A stretch of 64,000 bases of DNA from Hormiphora californensis (lineage: Eukaryota > Ctenophora > Tentaculata > Cydippida > Pleurobrachiidae), in NCBI GenBank assembly GCA_020137815.1, contig CM035361.1, positions 5,809,340 through 5,873,339 on the forward strand, written 5' to 3'. Positions 35,167 to 46,527 of the stretch are shown one piece after another (positions within the stretch are counted from its first letter, which is position 1; every line of letters begins with the position of its first letter). The notes under the pieces were generated by a model. That model ran no database searches. It was not told the origin of the DNA and saw only the letters and a list, made by a program, of their open reading frames with translations. The translations under genes were made by a program, and so were the position numbers.

Positions 35167-38100
35167 ATGGGACACGCCGGCTCCGGTAAGCGGGAAGAAA
35201 GTGATGATGAGTACGTATTTATCAATGACAATCTTACTATTTATATGTTAACGATGTGTGCTAAACATGGTTTACTGTTTCCAAGTAGTCTAGGTATGCT
35301 GTGTCCGTTTGTGTGTGCACCTTTGTGTTCTCTTGTGTGATGACCATTTTTTAATTAACTTATTTAACTTAACTTATTTGTGTTTTGTGTAAGTCTTTAT
35401 TTTTTGGGTGTTGGGGTATAAGTGTGAGTGTGAGTCTGAGTGTGAGTTGTGTGTGTGTGTGTGAGTGTGTGTGTGTGAGTGTGTGTGTATATGTGGTGGT
35501 GTTATGTAACTACCGTATTTTTAACTAACTTATTCGCCTTTTTCTATTCGATTTTAGTAATTTATTAAATCTGGTTAAATCTATCTGTCCGTTTAGCTCT
35601 CAGCTCATTGTTACCAGTATCTTTGGTTCGTCTGTGTGTGTTTGTCCCGCTTTAGGTAACTGCTGTTGTGCTATTAGCCTCGGCCTGGTAGCGTATATTA
35701 ATGTACTTAATTTTTAACTATATTTTATACGTATAGTGTAAGAGCGGGAGAGTCATATATTTTCTTATATTGACTCGATATAAATTGTGAAGTTCATATT
35801 CATATTCATATTCAAGTGTCCGTTTGTCTCCTGAGTGCTCATGAGACGTGTCTCATGATACACTTATGAGCGCTCATGAGACATTGAAACACCGAAAAAC
35901 GTCTCATGAGACGTGAGCGCTCATGATACACTCATGATACACTCGTGAGTGCTCAGTGCTCATGAGAACGGACACGTTTTTCTTACTTGCCCACACTTCT
36001 CCAGCCTCCTACTCCCACCTTATTACCTTGATAGTTGACAATACTCACATTGTTAAATACTTTTTAATTTGAATCTTGAATCTTGGGAGGGGTCAATTTA
36101 ATCGGGCAACTGGCAAAATACTCATAGAACAATTCTCTACAACATACAACAATCTTGTTCAATTATGTGTCGGTCCACCCTCATTTTAAAGTGAGAGGTG
36201 CACGAAAACGAAAGTTGAAATAATTGCTAAACAAATTGTGTGTAACATTCCCTGGTGTCCAATTAAAAGTTTGGTGAAAAGATGACGTGTCAATGTTGTG
36301 TTTGAAATTCATTACTGCATTACGTGCAAGCGTCAAACACAAGTTAGAAGCATGCACGTTCCTAGTTCTTAATGAATTTCAAACACAACATTGAGAATTA
36401 GTCATCTTTTCACCAAACTTTTAATTGAGATGTTATACATAATTTGGGTTTCCAACTTTCGTTTTCGTGCACCTCTCACTTCAAGTTTAGTTAAGGGTAC
36501 GCTAACCAAAAATTTTTTTCGAGTGCAGGGAAATCTCTCACCGTAGGGTTGTAGGCCATACCAAGGAGACCTTAAATATGCAATTTTAGCCCTTAAGTCG
36601 AATTCATATTTTTGCTACAGCTGTTTAAAAAATGTCCTGAAAATACGTTTTTGGCATCTCAAAAATTTTTTTTCAAAGATAGGAGCATGAAAATTTGGGG
36701 ATTTGAAGAGGACATGAAGGTGAATAACCACAAAAAATTTTTTTGCAATCCGAGCTGATTTCCGGTCCTGAGATGGATTTCTTTTTTTCCACTTTAACGC
36801 CCTATTTGGCAAAGTTCCGAAAACATGTGAAAGCTGTAAATTGGTGAAAAGTTGCGTCTAACGATTATCTAAGTGGCCATAAATTTTGGGCGTGTCCTTA
36901 TTTGAGATAAGCTGTACAGAATTTTTTTTGTGAAAGCCGTCATTTCAGAAATAAATAAATTCCCTGTATCTCAAAAACGGCTGATCGTAGAGACCTGAGA
37001 CTATGCTAAAACGATTCAGAAGGTCCGATTTTGGGGGGGTCTTCTGAGAGACATTTTGCTCCTACTTCAACCGTTTTTGCTGTAATTGCGAAAAACAATA
37101 ACCCATCTTCGCCATCGTGGATTTTTTGTGATTTTGTTTTTGATGATTATAGGGACCCATATGGACCAAATAGTGAAGGAATTAGCTTGTTAAACATTTT
37201 TCCATAGTTTCGGTCCTTTCTTAGCTAAAATTCCCTAATTACAGGATATTGGAGTTTAGCTTTTGCCCTTTTCATAGAATTTGTTTTTCGCAATTACAGC
37301 AAAAACGGTTGAAGTAGGAGCAAAATGTCTCTCAGAAGACCCCCCCAAAATCGGACCTTCTGAATCGTTTAAGCATAGTCTCAGGTCTCTACGATCAGCC
37401 GTTTTTGAGATACAGGGAATTTATTTATTTCTGAAATGACGGCTTTCACAAAAAAAATTCTGTACAGCTTATCTCAAATAAGGACACGCCCAAAATTTAT
37501 GGCCACTTAGATAATCGTTAGACGCAACTTTTCACCAATTTACAGCTTTCACATGTTTTCGGAACTTTGCCAAATAGGGCGTTAAAGTGGAAAAAAAGAA
37601 ATCCATCTCAGGACCGGAAATCAGCTCGGATTGCAAAAAAAATTTTTGTGTTTATTCACCTTCATGTCCTCTTCAAATCCCCAAATTTTCATGCTCCTAT
37701 CTTTGAAAAAAATTTTTTGAGATGCCAAAAACTTATTTTCAGTTCATTTTTCAAGCAGCTGTAGCAAAAATATGAATTCGACTTGAGAGCTCAAATTGCA
37801 TATTTGAGGTCTCCTTGGCATGGCCTACAACCCTACGGTGAGAGATTTCCCTGCACTCGAAAAAAATTTTTGGTTAGCGTACCCTTAATGTACTGTATCA
37901 TTGCTCCAGCTAGGAGAGTGTTGTCTTTTGACAACCCGCGACAACATTTAGAACTATGAAAACAAGTGCAAATCTTTTCTAAATAACGTAAACCGTACAT
38001 CATTGAATCGTTTTATCACTTATTATGTTTTAACCCCCTCCCCCTAGCCAGAGTGGGGGACCCTGTGAGGCTGTCAGCCAGTGGAATGAATGTTTCCCTG

Positions 38101-38593
38101 ATCGACAACAGAGACTTGTCCGATATTGATCCTGTGATTGTGCTCTTGGAGAAGACGGTAAGTCTCTTTTTTAATCCCATCAATCCAATCCTTTTTCAGC
38201 TCTAAATCTCTTCATTTTCTCTCCTAAACACCCATAACACACCCCACAATCCCATACACAGGTCAATGTGCCGGTCCCGCTGAGAAGTTCGCGCCTTGTG
38301 TATTTGACGATAATAAGGTATGAAATCCCACCCAGTAGACTCTTATTCAGGAGTGTGGTGCTCTAACTTGTACAGAACCCAAGGCCAGACGAAACAGTTA
38401 AGTAACATGGGTTTATGTTAGTATTTTAATTAGGATATACACTACTCCATTTGAAACCCCTAGTTAACACCCTATTTAACACTGTTTCCTCTCCAGGGTA
38501 CGAGACTGCAAGTGTAAGAACAGCATTGAAAACTCACAGTGCCCCGGAGAGCGCCTCAGTGAGGTGACTGGCTGTGAATTCAAACCATGTTAG
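35167..38593 (+). CDS. Possible small Cys-containing protein (exons 35167-35185, 38048-38157, 38262-38317, 38497-38593)
   Basis: The last three exons have good splice sites: CCCCCTAG/GTAAGT, ATACACAG/GTATGA and CTCTCCAG. Their phases agree (1-0, 0-2, 2-stop). They read RVGDPVRLSASGMNVSLID.., VNVPVPLRSSRLVYLTIIR and VRDCKCKNSIENSQC..CEFKPC-stop. The tail C.C..C..C..C spacing recalls the end of thrombospondin type-1 repeats. ATG at 35167 followed by GTAAGC has the right phase to join, giving 93 codons, but it encodes no signal peptide and the join spans a 2.9-kb intron with a transposon, so the first exon is speculative. An alternative donor GTTAGT at 38589 would skip the stop. Confidence 0.35.
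35190..35815. other. Non-coding, TG-rich tract
   Basis: Contains a (TG)n run at about 35447-35490 and AT-rich sequence. No gene seen. Confidence 0.5.
35816..35975. mobile_element. 160-bp MITE with GTGTCCGT ends
   Basis: GTGTCCGTTTGTCTC at the left and GAGAACGGACAC at the right are inverted. The interior holds repeated CTCATGAGAC/GTCTCATGAG palindromes. Confidence 0.6.
36189..36481. mobile_element. 293-bp MITE with AAGTGAGAGGTGCACG ends
   Basis: Left AAGTGAGAGGTGCACGAAAA and right TTTTCGTGCACCTCTCACTT are perfect inverted ends. Inner blocks such as AAAAGTTTGGTGAAAAGATG and its complement are also mirrored. No target duplication could be fixed. Confidence 0.8.
36495..37884. mobile_element. 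TTAA-type fold-back element, intact copy
   Basis: GGGTACGCTAACCAAAAAT at the left and its complement at the right, with TTAA on both sides (36491-36494, 37885-37888). The arms of nearly 690 bp are almost identical, which is why the same 65-codon frame (MPNRALKWKKRNPSQDRKSA..) appears on both strands at 36615-36812 and 37567-37764; it is not a gene. A truncated copy lies at about 28047-28165. Non-autonomous; piggyBac- or Kolobok-like by target site. Confidence 0.9.
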
Positions 38594-38743
38594 TACATAG
38601 CCCTAGTAAGATCGGGTAAGACGAGAGTTGCTGCTGAAGAACATGCTTTTCACAGCAGTGTTGCTGAGTTTACCATCATATGAGAATGCTAATCTCAATT
38701 CATATCTCTAAATCTAACCCCGGCCCCAAACTCTCCTCTCCAG

Positions 38744-39542
38744 TCGAGCTGACCCAGTGGTCTGATGTTGTGAGTGGTTGCTTTTTCTATGCTCCTGATA
38801 CCTACACCAAACCAAAGTCCAGAATGTACTGCTGGATATCATGGTATGTTGAACTGGTTATAATTATACCGATCCAATAATTATTATAATGAGATCTGAT
38901 CAGGATTTAATCCTGATAATTAACAATTGACCCTTCCGCCCGAGATCTGCCCGCTGTATGTTTCCCCTTCAACTGTTGTTACAGTAGGGCGTGTTGTGTG
39001 TGAAAAGAGAGAAATGTGAGAATGCAGCGAGCGAAGATATTATTATCTATCTTGTTCCTGATAAAATAACTATCTGTATAGTTTTTATTGTCTATTTATA
39101 GAAGTGAATGATGGAACTCGGATACAATCATGTATTGTAATTTGTATGGCTATAGCCTATATTTGTTTAGTTCGATCTAGATCAAATCTTGTACAGCCCT
39201 TTGAAACACCCCTCCCCCTCCCCAGGTCGATTAGAGGACAAGGAACAGTGCAACCCTGGTAGGGAGGGGTATGAAGCTGTAGAACTGTGTACTGGAGCTG
39301 TCTACAAGAATGGAGCGGCCAGAACTGCCCCATACATCACTATCTCCACAAAATGGTGTGTTATCACATTCATATCCAATCCTTTATTCTCTCTCCATCT
39401 CTCTCTGCCAATACCCCACTCACCCTCCCCCTCTCCCAGATATCGAGTGTGCAAGTGTTACGACATGATCGACTTCAACCAATTTGAGGGATCTGCCATT
39501 GATTTCCAAGGGATCTGCCATTACCACGAGTGTAACTATTAA
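38744..39542 (+). CDS. Further Cys-rich exons (38744-38843, 39226-39355, 39440-39542)
   Basis: Exon d follows CTCTCCAG and reads ELTQWSDVVSGCFFYAP..RMYCWIS. Exon e follows CCCCAG and reads RLEDKEQCNPGREGYEAVEL..ITISTK. Both are phase 1 in and phase 2 out, so they cannot follow each other but could each follow the alternative donor at 38589; they look like mutually exclusive exons. Exon f follows CTCCCAG and reads YRVCKCYDMIDFNQF..ECNY-stop, resembling the tail at 38497. Joining d or e to f makes the codon TG|A, a stop, so f may be dead or the splice choice wrong. Function unknown; secreted Cys-rich protein by inference. Confidence 0.35.
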
Positions 39543-39660
39543 ACCAAGGGACACCACGGAAGTCGGAACTTAATCAATGTTAATGAAAGGAACGATAGAG
39601 ATTAATCGAGGACTACCTTGTGACAGACAATTTCCGTGCTTTGCCGAAAGAGAGACATAT

Positions 39661-39665
39661 ATAGC

Positions 39666-39730
<65 letters not shown>

Positions 39731-39731
39731 G
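39661..39731. repeat. (GA)n microsatellite
   Basis: GAGAGA with a few GATA interruptions. Confidence 0.9.
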
Positions 39732-39739
39732 TGAAGACG

Positions 39740-40680
39740 TGAAACACAGTGTTCTCCAAAGCTTCCGTCAATTTTAATTGATTTAGAACCATTATATCGT
39801 TGTTTATCTTGTTAAAGTGTGTGTTATAAGATCTTGACAATTCATTTTCCAAAATATGTCTCCCATTTCATATCTCTGGTGCACATCAAACAATAATCAG
39901 GGGACAGGCAGGGTGGTGAAGGCATCTTCCCTACAACATCAATTCTCAGAATAATGTCTCCCTTTGTCTCTCAGTTTGATGTGCACTTGAGCTGGTTTAT
40001 GTTCACCCTGCACCCACTCTGAATCAGAGTCTTTACAAACATTAACACTCCATCTCCCACAGCAGTTCATTGTTGTTACTCATGCCAAAAGTTCAAGCCA
40101 CCTGATCCAACTCCATGCTCTGCTGTTGATCTTCTTCACCAGGTCATCTATTGACGTCAGTCTAGTAGTAGGTAAACTACAGTGCGTTCCTTTCAGACTC
40201 ATTTCAGTTCCTGGGGAGAGAGGTAGTTAAGTAGGTGATGTAGTGGGTGGAAGCGGGTTTTATGTAGCTCCAATTCGAAGGAGGGGCAGTATGTATGTAA
40301 CGCGCGGTGACCTCGCTGTGGCAAAAGCAACAGGAGTGGGCGCCTTCTCTCGCGCGCAAACTCGTGTACGGCGCGCGGGGACCAAGCCGGAAAAGTGGAT
40401 TTTCCCACGGTTTAAAGGTGCTCTCAGAGCTTTATCTTACCTTTTTTAGTCAATTTTTTTCACTAAATGTCCATTGGATAGGTTCCCAATGCTTCATAAA
40501 AATCAGGAGCTCATAGAAACGTCATCTTCACTGATTTCTGAAAGAAAACTTTTTTCAGGGACACTACCGGGCAAAATACCCCTTCTTAAAAGTGTTCCTT
40601 GTTAAAAATGAGGAAGATTGGTAAAAAGATGGACGAAATTGGATGAAAAATGAAGGAGCTATGATTTTTACAAAAATGTG
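39740..40680. other. No firm feature
   Basis: One minus-strand stretch, about 40060-40165, reads SIDDLVKKINSRAWSWIRWL to a stop and could be a terminal exon, but no partner exon was found. Confidence 0.3.
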
Positions 40681-40689
40681 ATATCGATT

Positions 40690-41146
40690 CTGTCACCCTT
40701 ACAACCCGCTTCGCGGGCTTCGTTTTCGCGCGCTACGCGCGCGAGTTGTAAGGGTGACTGCGTCACCAAGGTCGGAGGTGCCTGCCGGCACCTAAATAAA
40801 GGGCCGTCACTTTTGGGGTTTTGTGCAGGGGCAAAATTTTTTTTTCGTTTTTTCGGTTTTCTTCGGTTTTCTTCGGGTCGGAGGTGCCTGCCGCGGCCCC
40901 TGCACCAAATCCAAAAAGCCGGCCCTATTTAGGTGCCGGCATGCCGGCACCTAAATAGGGCCGGCTTTTTGGATTTGGTGCAGGGGCAAAAATTTTTTTT
41001 TTCGTTTTTTCTGTTTTCTTCGGGTCGGAGGTGCCTGTAGGCACCTAAATAGGGCCGGCTTTTTGGATTTGGTGCAGGGGCAAAAATTTCTTTTTTCGTT
41101 TTTTCTGTTTTCTTCGGGTCGGAGGTGCCTGCCGGCACCTAAATAT
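40690..41146. repeat. Short hairpin followed by tandem GGTGCCTGCCGGCACC units
   Basis: GTCACCCTTACAACCCG and its complement (GTTGTAAGGGTGAC) bound a hairpin at about 40692-40757. Then three to four copies of the roughly 115-bp unit also found at 26680-26875 follow, one of them inverted around 40925-40945. Confidence 0.7.
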
Positions 41147-41303
41147 TTGTTTTGTACAAAAAACAGTCTAACCTGGCAACTAAATATATATATATATAAT
41201 TATATATAATTTATGCCACTGCGTACAGAATGAGGGTCCAATGCTCTCCATAACATATCATCTGCAAATGAAATTACACCAATTGATACATTTTTCCCTT
41301 CAG

Positions 41304-41486
41304 AACCAGTCGAATGCCCTGCTTTTACTGTTGACGGATCAACACAAGGAAGTTGGGATGCCTCACCAACAGGAGCAACTGCCACTGTCGAATGTGCTGA
41401 CAACCATATCCTAATGGGAAGTAAAACACTGACATGTCAGGAGGATGGATCGTGGTCAAGTGATGTACCACAGTGTGAAAAAATTG
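41304..41486 (+). CDS. Sushi/CCP exon S2
   Basis: A 183-bp phase 1-1 exon between CCCTTCAG and GTAAGT, near-identical to S1. The four cysteines and Trp are intact (VECPAF, VECADN, LTCQED, DGSWSSDVPQC). About 90 bp upstream and 60 bp downstream also match S1. The upstream AT tract and CCACTGCGTACAGAATG match the intron after A3, so S2 probably once followed an A-type module directly. Here it stands alone between a repeat array and the opposite-strand PH gene. It may be the last visible exon of the modular gene or an orphan duplicate. Confidence 0.75.
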
Positions 41487-41604
41487 GTAAGTTGATCAAC
41501 AGATCCACGTATTTTTATAAACTTATGATACTGCTTTCTCGCTACCGTTTTGCTAGCCTAGGAATCGCGTGCCTTTCAAATTTTGTAATGGGGGAATGCA
41601 GTCA

Positions 41605-41752
41605 TGACTGAACCTCAGGTTCAGGGCACGGCCGGAAATTCGCTTTTAACTTTCCTGAAATCTCAGGGAATAGTCGTCACTGAACCCTGAGAACTCAGGT
41701 CTCGGGGATAATAGCGGTGAGCTGAGCCTGAGATTCAGGCACGACTGTTTTA
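41605..41752. mobile_element. Small inverted-repeat element
   Basis: CAGTCATGACTGAACCTCAG at the left and CTGAGATTCAGGCACGACTG at the right are imperfect inverted repeats of about 20 bp. The interior has CTGAACC/CTGAGAACTCAGG repeats. Confidence 0.5.
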
Positions 41753-42149
41753 CCATAACTACACAGCACGAACCGACCGAATCAGGAAATACTGGTCCCT
41801 GATTGGCTGATAACCAGTCACGTGACCTAAATAACGAGCTCTGATTGGTTGTTTACTTGGTCCGGTCGGTTCCTGCTACATAGCCCTAAGCAGGTCACAA
41901 CTGTGAATTAACTTGAATTAAGATAACGCATATTACTACCCACTTAGCGTTGTATATGTTGTACAATGTACAACTTGTACAGTTTTTATTGCATTCTTTT
42001 TGTGCACACAAAACGAGAAAGGCCAAGGCACGCGATTAATGCACCTGCAGCTAGCTAAAATCCCGCATATAATTGTGTAAATAAACTCAGATATCAGATA
42101 TACAAATATGTCCAATTAATATGTCGTGTAACTTGCTGTTACCCTCCTT

Positions 42150-42273
42150 GGTTGTGTAACTTTGTACTTTTAAAAGTACATAGTTACACAACAACTTTCT
42201 GAAACACCCTGTACTATAATAGCCTCTCACAATTGTGAGAGGCTATTATAGTACAGGGTGTTTCAGAAAGTAT
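42150..42273. repeat. Two back-to-back palindromes, the second nearly perfect
   Basis: GTGTAACTTTGTACTTTTAA mirrored to 42186, then ACTTTCTGAAACACCCTGTA mirrored around 42229 (CTCACAATTGTGAG) to about 42270. GGTGTTTCAGAAAG is a common MITE-type terminus. Confidence 0.8.
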
Positions 42274-42826
42274 AGTTTTCACTTTTCGGACCCTATGTAT
42301 AGATAATTGGTGTCAATCAATTGCCCATAATTGCAGGGGGGTTACAGGGGGGGTTACAGTAGAAGATCTATCATGCCCTCTTTTGGTTCAGAATATTGTG
42401 AATATTTTGTGAACTAGGCTAGTACATTTCTTTTAGGGAAAGTTTATCTGCTATAAACACAGTTAAATCGCGTGAGCTATAAGTACGAATTACAGTTTTT
42501 AAAACAAAATGTCAAAATATTGTGTCATATTGCAGACGAAACTTGAAATTCGTAAAAGTCTCGCCCAACTGATTGTGCCTTATATGTACATAAATGAAGC
42601 ACATAAATTTCTTGAAAATAATATTTTCCAGTTTTTGCAGATTTGAACACACGGGATGTATGTGTAACTGTTGTTGATTCACTGCAGGGGGATTAGGTAA
42701 TCTTCTGCTCTTCAAATCTATCACATAACATGCAAGCACCAAAAACTGGTTGCCATTGAAATTATATCCTCGATCTGTTGAATGGCTACCATGGTAACGC
42801 GTCTAGTTGAATGGTTGCCATGGTAA

Positions 42827-45800
42827 CTAGTTGAGTGCCATGGGAGAGTTTGTGGTGGCGGGAGAGAGTTTTGGCTGTCCCAGAGAGTTTACACTGAATG
42901 TGCTGCCGTGTTTTTGTAGGACACTGTCTCGCTTCAAGTTCAAGTACTTTTTGTAGTTCTCCAGGTAATCCTGAAAAGAGGGATGGTTGTTAGGGGAAGA
43001 GGGGTGGTTGCTAGGGGAAGGGAGTTGGTTGTTAGGGGAAGAGGGATGGTTGTTAGGGGAAGGGGGTTGGTTGCTAGGGGAAGGGGGTTGGTTGCTAGGG
43101 GAAGGGAGATGGTTGTTAGGGGAAGAGGGATGGTTGTTAGGGGAAGGGCGGTGGTTGTTAGGGGAAGGGGGTTGGTTGTTAGGGGAAGAGAGGTGGTTGC
43201 TAGGGGAAGAGAGGTGGATGCTAGGGGAAGAGAGATGGTTGTTAGGGGAAGGGAGGTGGTTGCTAGGGGAAGGGAGATGGTTGTTAGGGGAAGGGATTTG
43301 GTTGTTAGGGGAATTTTTTCAATTTGTGTGTCGAGTTTTTACCTCTTCTCCATCGATATCCAGTTGGATTGCTTTCAATCGTTCCGCTCTTTCTGCCATC
43401 ATCTTTGCCTTAACAGTTTCAACTTCATCCTTCGATTCACCTAGATTAATTGATTAATTAGTCAACTATAACCAATTGACTAGTGGCTTGATTATTAAAT
43501 TAATTAATTAATTTTATTGAATATATTTGATTCTAATTCCCATTTCAACAATTAGTACCTGTCGCATCTTCTGCCAGAATTGTCAGATTATTAGCCCTTT
43601 CCTCCAGAAGTGTAATTTGAGCCCTCAGAGATCCAATTTCCGTGTGGGAAAGACTCAGTTTACCTGGAGAGAACAATGGATGCAGTTTCAGAATTTTGAA
43701 ACATGTGTAATCTTACAGCGCTGTTTGTACTGGGAAAACGGTACGTACACCGAAAATTTGACCTTAAAAAAGGGCCGATTCATAAATTACCTTCCAGATC
43801 AGCACATTCAATTTCCTTGATTTGAAGTCTCTCCTCGGCCAGTTGACTCCTCGCACTACACTCCCCAGCCAACACTGCCATCTTCTCAAGCTCTTCTTCC
43901 AGGATAGATATCTCCGCTTCCTGGCCGGTTAACATTTTCCGTAGCTTAGTATGATCGCCAACTCGGTCTAGGGAGAGTAAGGAGGAGGTTTAAACCAAAG
44001 TTCTGAAATAGTTAGGAGGATATTGGACGAAGGAAGATTGGACTAACTAATTACTGATTAGTGCTGATTACCCTGGTCAATGTTGATTCTGTTGATGGTT
44101 CGTTTGATTGTTTTGACCCACTTTTCCCGTTCCTCTGTAGTAGAGGTAGAGAATGTAACTGTGTTTTCCTCGCACCCATTCAGACCCGTCACCTGGTTGA
44201 GGGAAGTTATAGTGTCTGCGAGGGTTGGGTAAATCAGGGAAGGTATTTTTACATGGTTGATCATTTTGGGAGGACAGTTTATAGTGTCGTTACACTACCC
44301 GTCCTTTAGAACTGGCGGCCCAGTTTTTCTGACGCGCAAAAACAAAATAGCGCGGCACTCTCCCTCTCTAGTCCCATCTTCTCCTCCATTGAGAGCGTTT
44401 ATTGAATAATTGGTTGTGACAGAAAGAAGAGATAGACTGCCCCTTTCATGAGAGAGAAACTAGAGAGAGAAACCAACCGAGCCTCTCTTGAATGCCCCAT
44501 GTATTAATTGTTATCAGTTTCACACCTCCCCTTGTTGCATAGAGTCCGGCTTCTTTACGGAGAGTAAGACTGGGGATCTAAGTAAGAGACACTTTATGTA
44601 AGGCGCCGGTCAATGCTCCCACTGCTGCTCGCGATCACCCGAACCGCCAGTACATAAGAACGGGGAGTTTTTAGAGATCTGTCACACATTGGTGAAAAGT
44701 TAGTGTTATACGGAGGGTCAAAAAAATGGAGGGAAAACAGTCAAAATTTGGGGAAATATTCGGTACTGAAAATTGAGTTTCGGTTACAACTGTCCCCCTC
44801 TTTTTAAAGAAACTGTCCCAGACCTGATTCAGACATAACATCTATGGTTAATCGTGAACATATACCTTGAAGGTAAATTCCTTTGCCTTTGGATCCTCAT
44901 CCCCAACACTAACAGACGTGTAGTGGTTAAGGTGGAAAAACATACACTTTCCGTCAGTCTCAACGGGGGTGTGCTCCTCGTACAGCTTTCCTGGTAATTA
45001 TCAATCAATTATCAATCAATTAGATAACACTTATCAATCAATTAGATTACAAACTAATCGATTATCTAATGAGTTTGTTTATCAAATAAGTATTAAATGA
45101 GAAGATGAAAATTCATATTTCCCACAGTACCTTTAGCCTGATCGCAGCAGAAAATTTGGAAAAGATCGGGATCCACTCTGCAAAACTGGCTGGCCCACTT
45201 CTGCTTTTTTAGGGTTTTAGCTACTTTGGGTGGCGCATTGGGCACAATATATGGGCCCTTTTTGATGACTCCAAAGATAACCGGTACTGCCGTCAGTTCC
45301 ACGCTGACTTGCTCCGTCCTAAAAGGAGAGATAAATTTATTTATTTATAAATCATGAATCATGAATCATGATAATTCATGAATCATGATAAATCATGAAT
45401 CATGATAAATTCAAAATATGTATGATGTACCAAATGTACAATAAGTATAGGATGTTTCTGTTTGTTAATTAACTATAATTACTAATTAATTAATTAACTT
45501 ACTCTTCCTCGCCCATTGGGTCCTGTGTGATTTCAATGGCAGGTGTAGAGAGAACTTCCTCTGCATCCTCTCCGGTAGATGGAGTCTCCACTGGGACAGG
45601 TGGCTCTGAAATGACCGGTAGGTAAATAACAGTGCTCCTTGTAGTGGGAATACGGTGTCTTGAATGGGTGAAAATGGGTGAAAATGATTAAGATCGGGTG
45701 ATTGTTTGAATGAAAGGAAGGATAGAATTGAATATTGATGAGATTAAAGAAAAATGGACAACGGTGATGATTGCTTTACAAAATAAAATTTAATTTTACT

Positions 45801-46336
45801 TACTATAGTAAGTAAAATACAATTTTGTCGAGTTCATTGTGCTTTCTTACCTTCACCTGATCCATCTTCTTCTTCGGCTGGTTCCTCAGGTTCAGCAACC
45901 TCATGCTCCTCAGCTGCTGCCTCGGGCTCAGCCACTGGCTCCTCAGGTTCAGCCACTGGCTCCTCAGCTGCTGCCTCAGGTTCAGTCACTGGTTCCTCAG
46001 GTTCAGCTACAGGGACTTCAGCAGCGGGTTCATCAGCAGCAGGGGCTTCTTCTGCAACAGATCCCTCAGGACTGGGCTCTGTAGGAAAGTTTATATAAAA
46101 CAACCCACTATAATAGGGACCTCAGGGAGAGTGAGAGAGTTTATATAGTTGGTAATTGTGTGTGATTCACGTTGGAAGGCGAACTTGTGATTCAAGCTTT
46201 AAGGTGAAAAGAACCATATTTCCAGCCATTCAATGATCGTTTTGTGTGGCCAAAAAGAAACTCATATCTTACCGGGTACTTCTTGGGGAGCAGGGGTGGG
46301 AGGAATCTCCTTCTTCTTCCTTTTGAACAGGGTCAT
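42827..46336 (-). CDS. PH-domain coiled-coil protein, complete ten-exon gene
   Basis: Minus-strand exons, 5' to 3': 46336-46273, 46078-45851, 45605-45503, 45318-45131, 44990-44866, 44192-44072, 43967-43791, 43663-43559, 43440-43343, 42970-42827. All junctions are GT..AG, all phases agree, and the total is 1353 nt for 450 residues ending MALN-stop. It starts MTLFKRKKKEIPPTPAP. Residues about 22-130 are an acidic E/P/A-rich repeat (EPEEPV, EPEAAAEE). About 131-276 form a PH-like fold: SVELTAVPVIFGVIKKG, QFCRVDPDLFQIFCCD, KEFTFK then VTGLNGCEENTVTF, and the C-terminal helix EEREKWVKTIKRTI with the conserved Trp near residue 261. About 277-403 are heptad-like helices (ILEEELEKM, AQITLLEERANNL). 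Inferred to be a membrane-phosphoinositide or cytoskeletal adaptor. No family name recognised. Confidence 0.85.
42983..43312. repeat. 21-bp minisatellite in the last intron of the PH gene
   Basis: About 15-16 copies of GGTTGTTAGGGGAAG(A/G)GGGATG-type units. The period of 21 bp keeps three frames open, producing false 7-residue repeat proteins on the plus strand. Confidence 0.9.
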
Positions 46337-46462
46337 GGCGCCAACTGAGAAGAGGGGAATTACTAATTAATTAATTAATTAATTACTATGCAATTAATTG
46401 GGGGAATATTGGGGGAAGTAGAGATTTTCAAATTTAATACAAATTTAATGAGGGGAATTAGA

Positions 46463-46527
46463 TTCGATATTATCGAATCGAAATATCGATATTCCATTCG
46501 ATATCGATATATATCGCCGGCTCCTAG
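46463..46527. repeat. Minimal copy of the TATCGA satellite
   Basis: TTCGATATTATCGAATCG..ATATCGATATATATCGCCGG then CTCCTAG. The edge GCCGGCTCCTA is the inverse of the left edge of the large block at 51137 (TAGGAGCCGGC), so it is the same element in miniature. Confidence 0.6.

Noticed and set aside
36615-37764. Identical 65-codon peptide on both strands
   Set aside because: Consequence of the inverted arms of a fold-back element; no evidence of a gene.
40060-40165. Minus-strand terminal exon candidate (SIDDLVKKINSRAWSWIRWL)
   Set aside because: Only one plausible acceptor and no partner exon; could be repeat debris.
42983-43457. Two plus-strand frames of about 155 codons with 7-residue repeats
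   Set aside because: 21-bp minisatellite in an intron of the minus-strand PH gene.
45839-46148. Plus-strand frames rich in L, P, Q
   Set aside because: Antisense to the E/P-rich exon of the PH gene.
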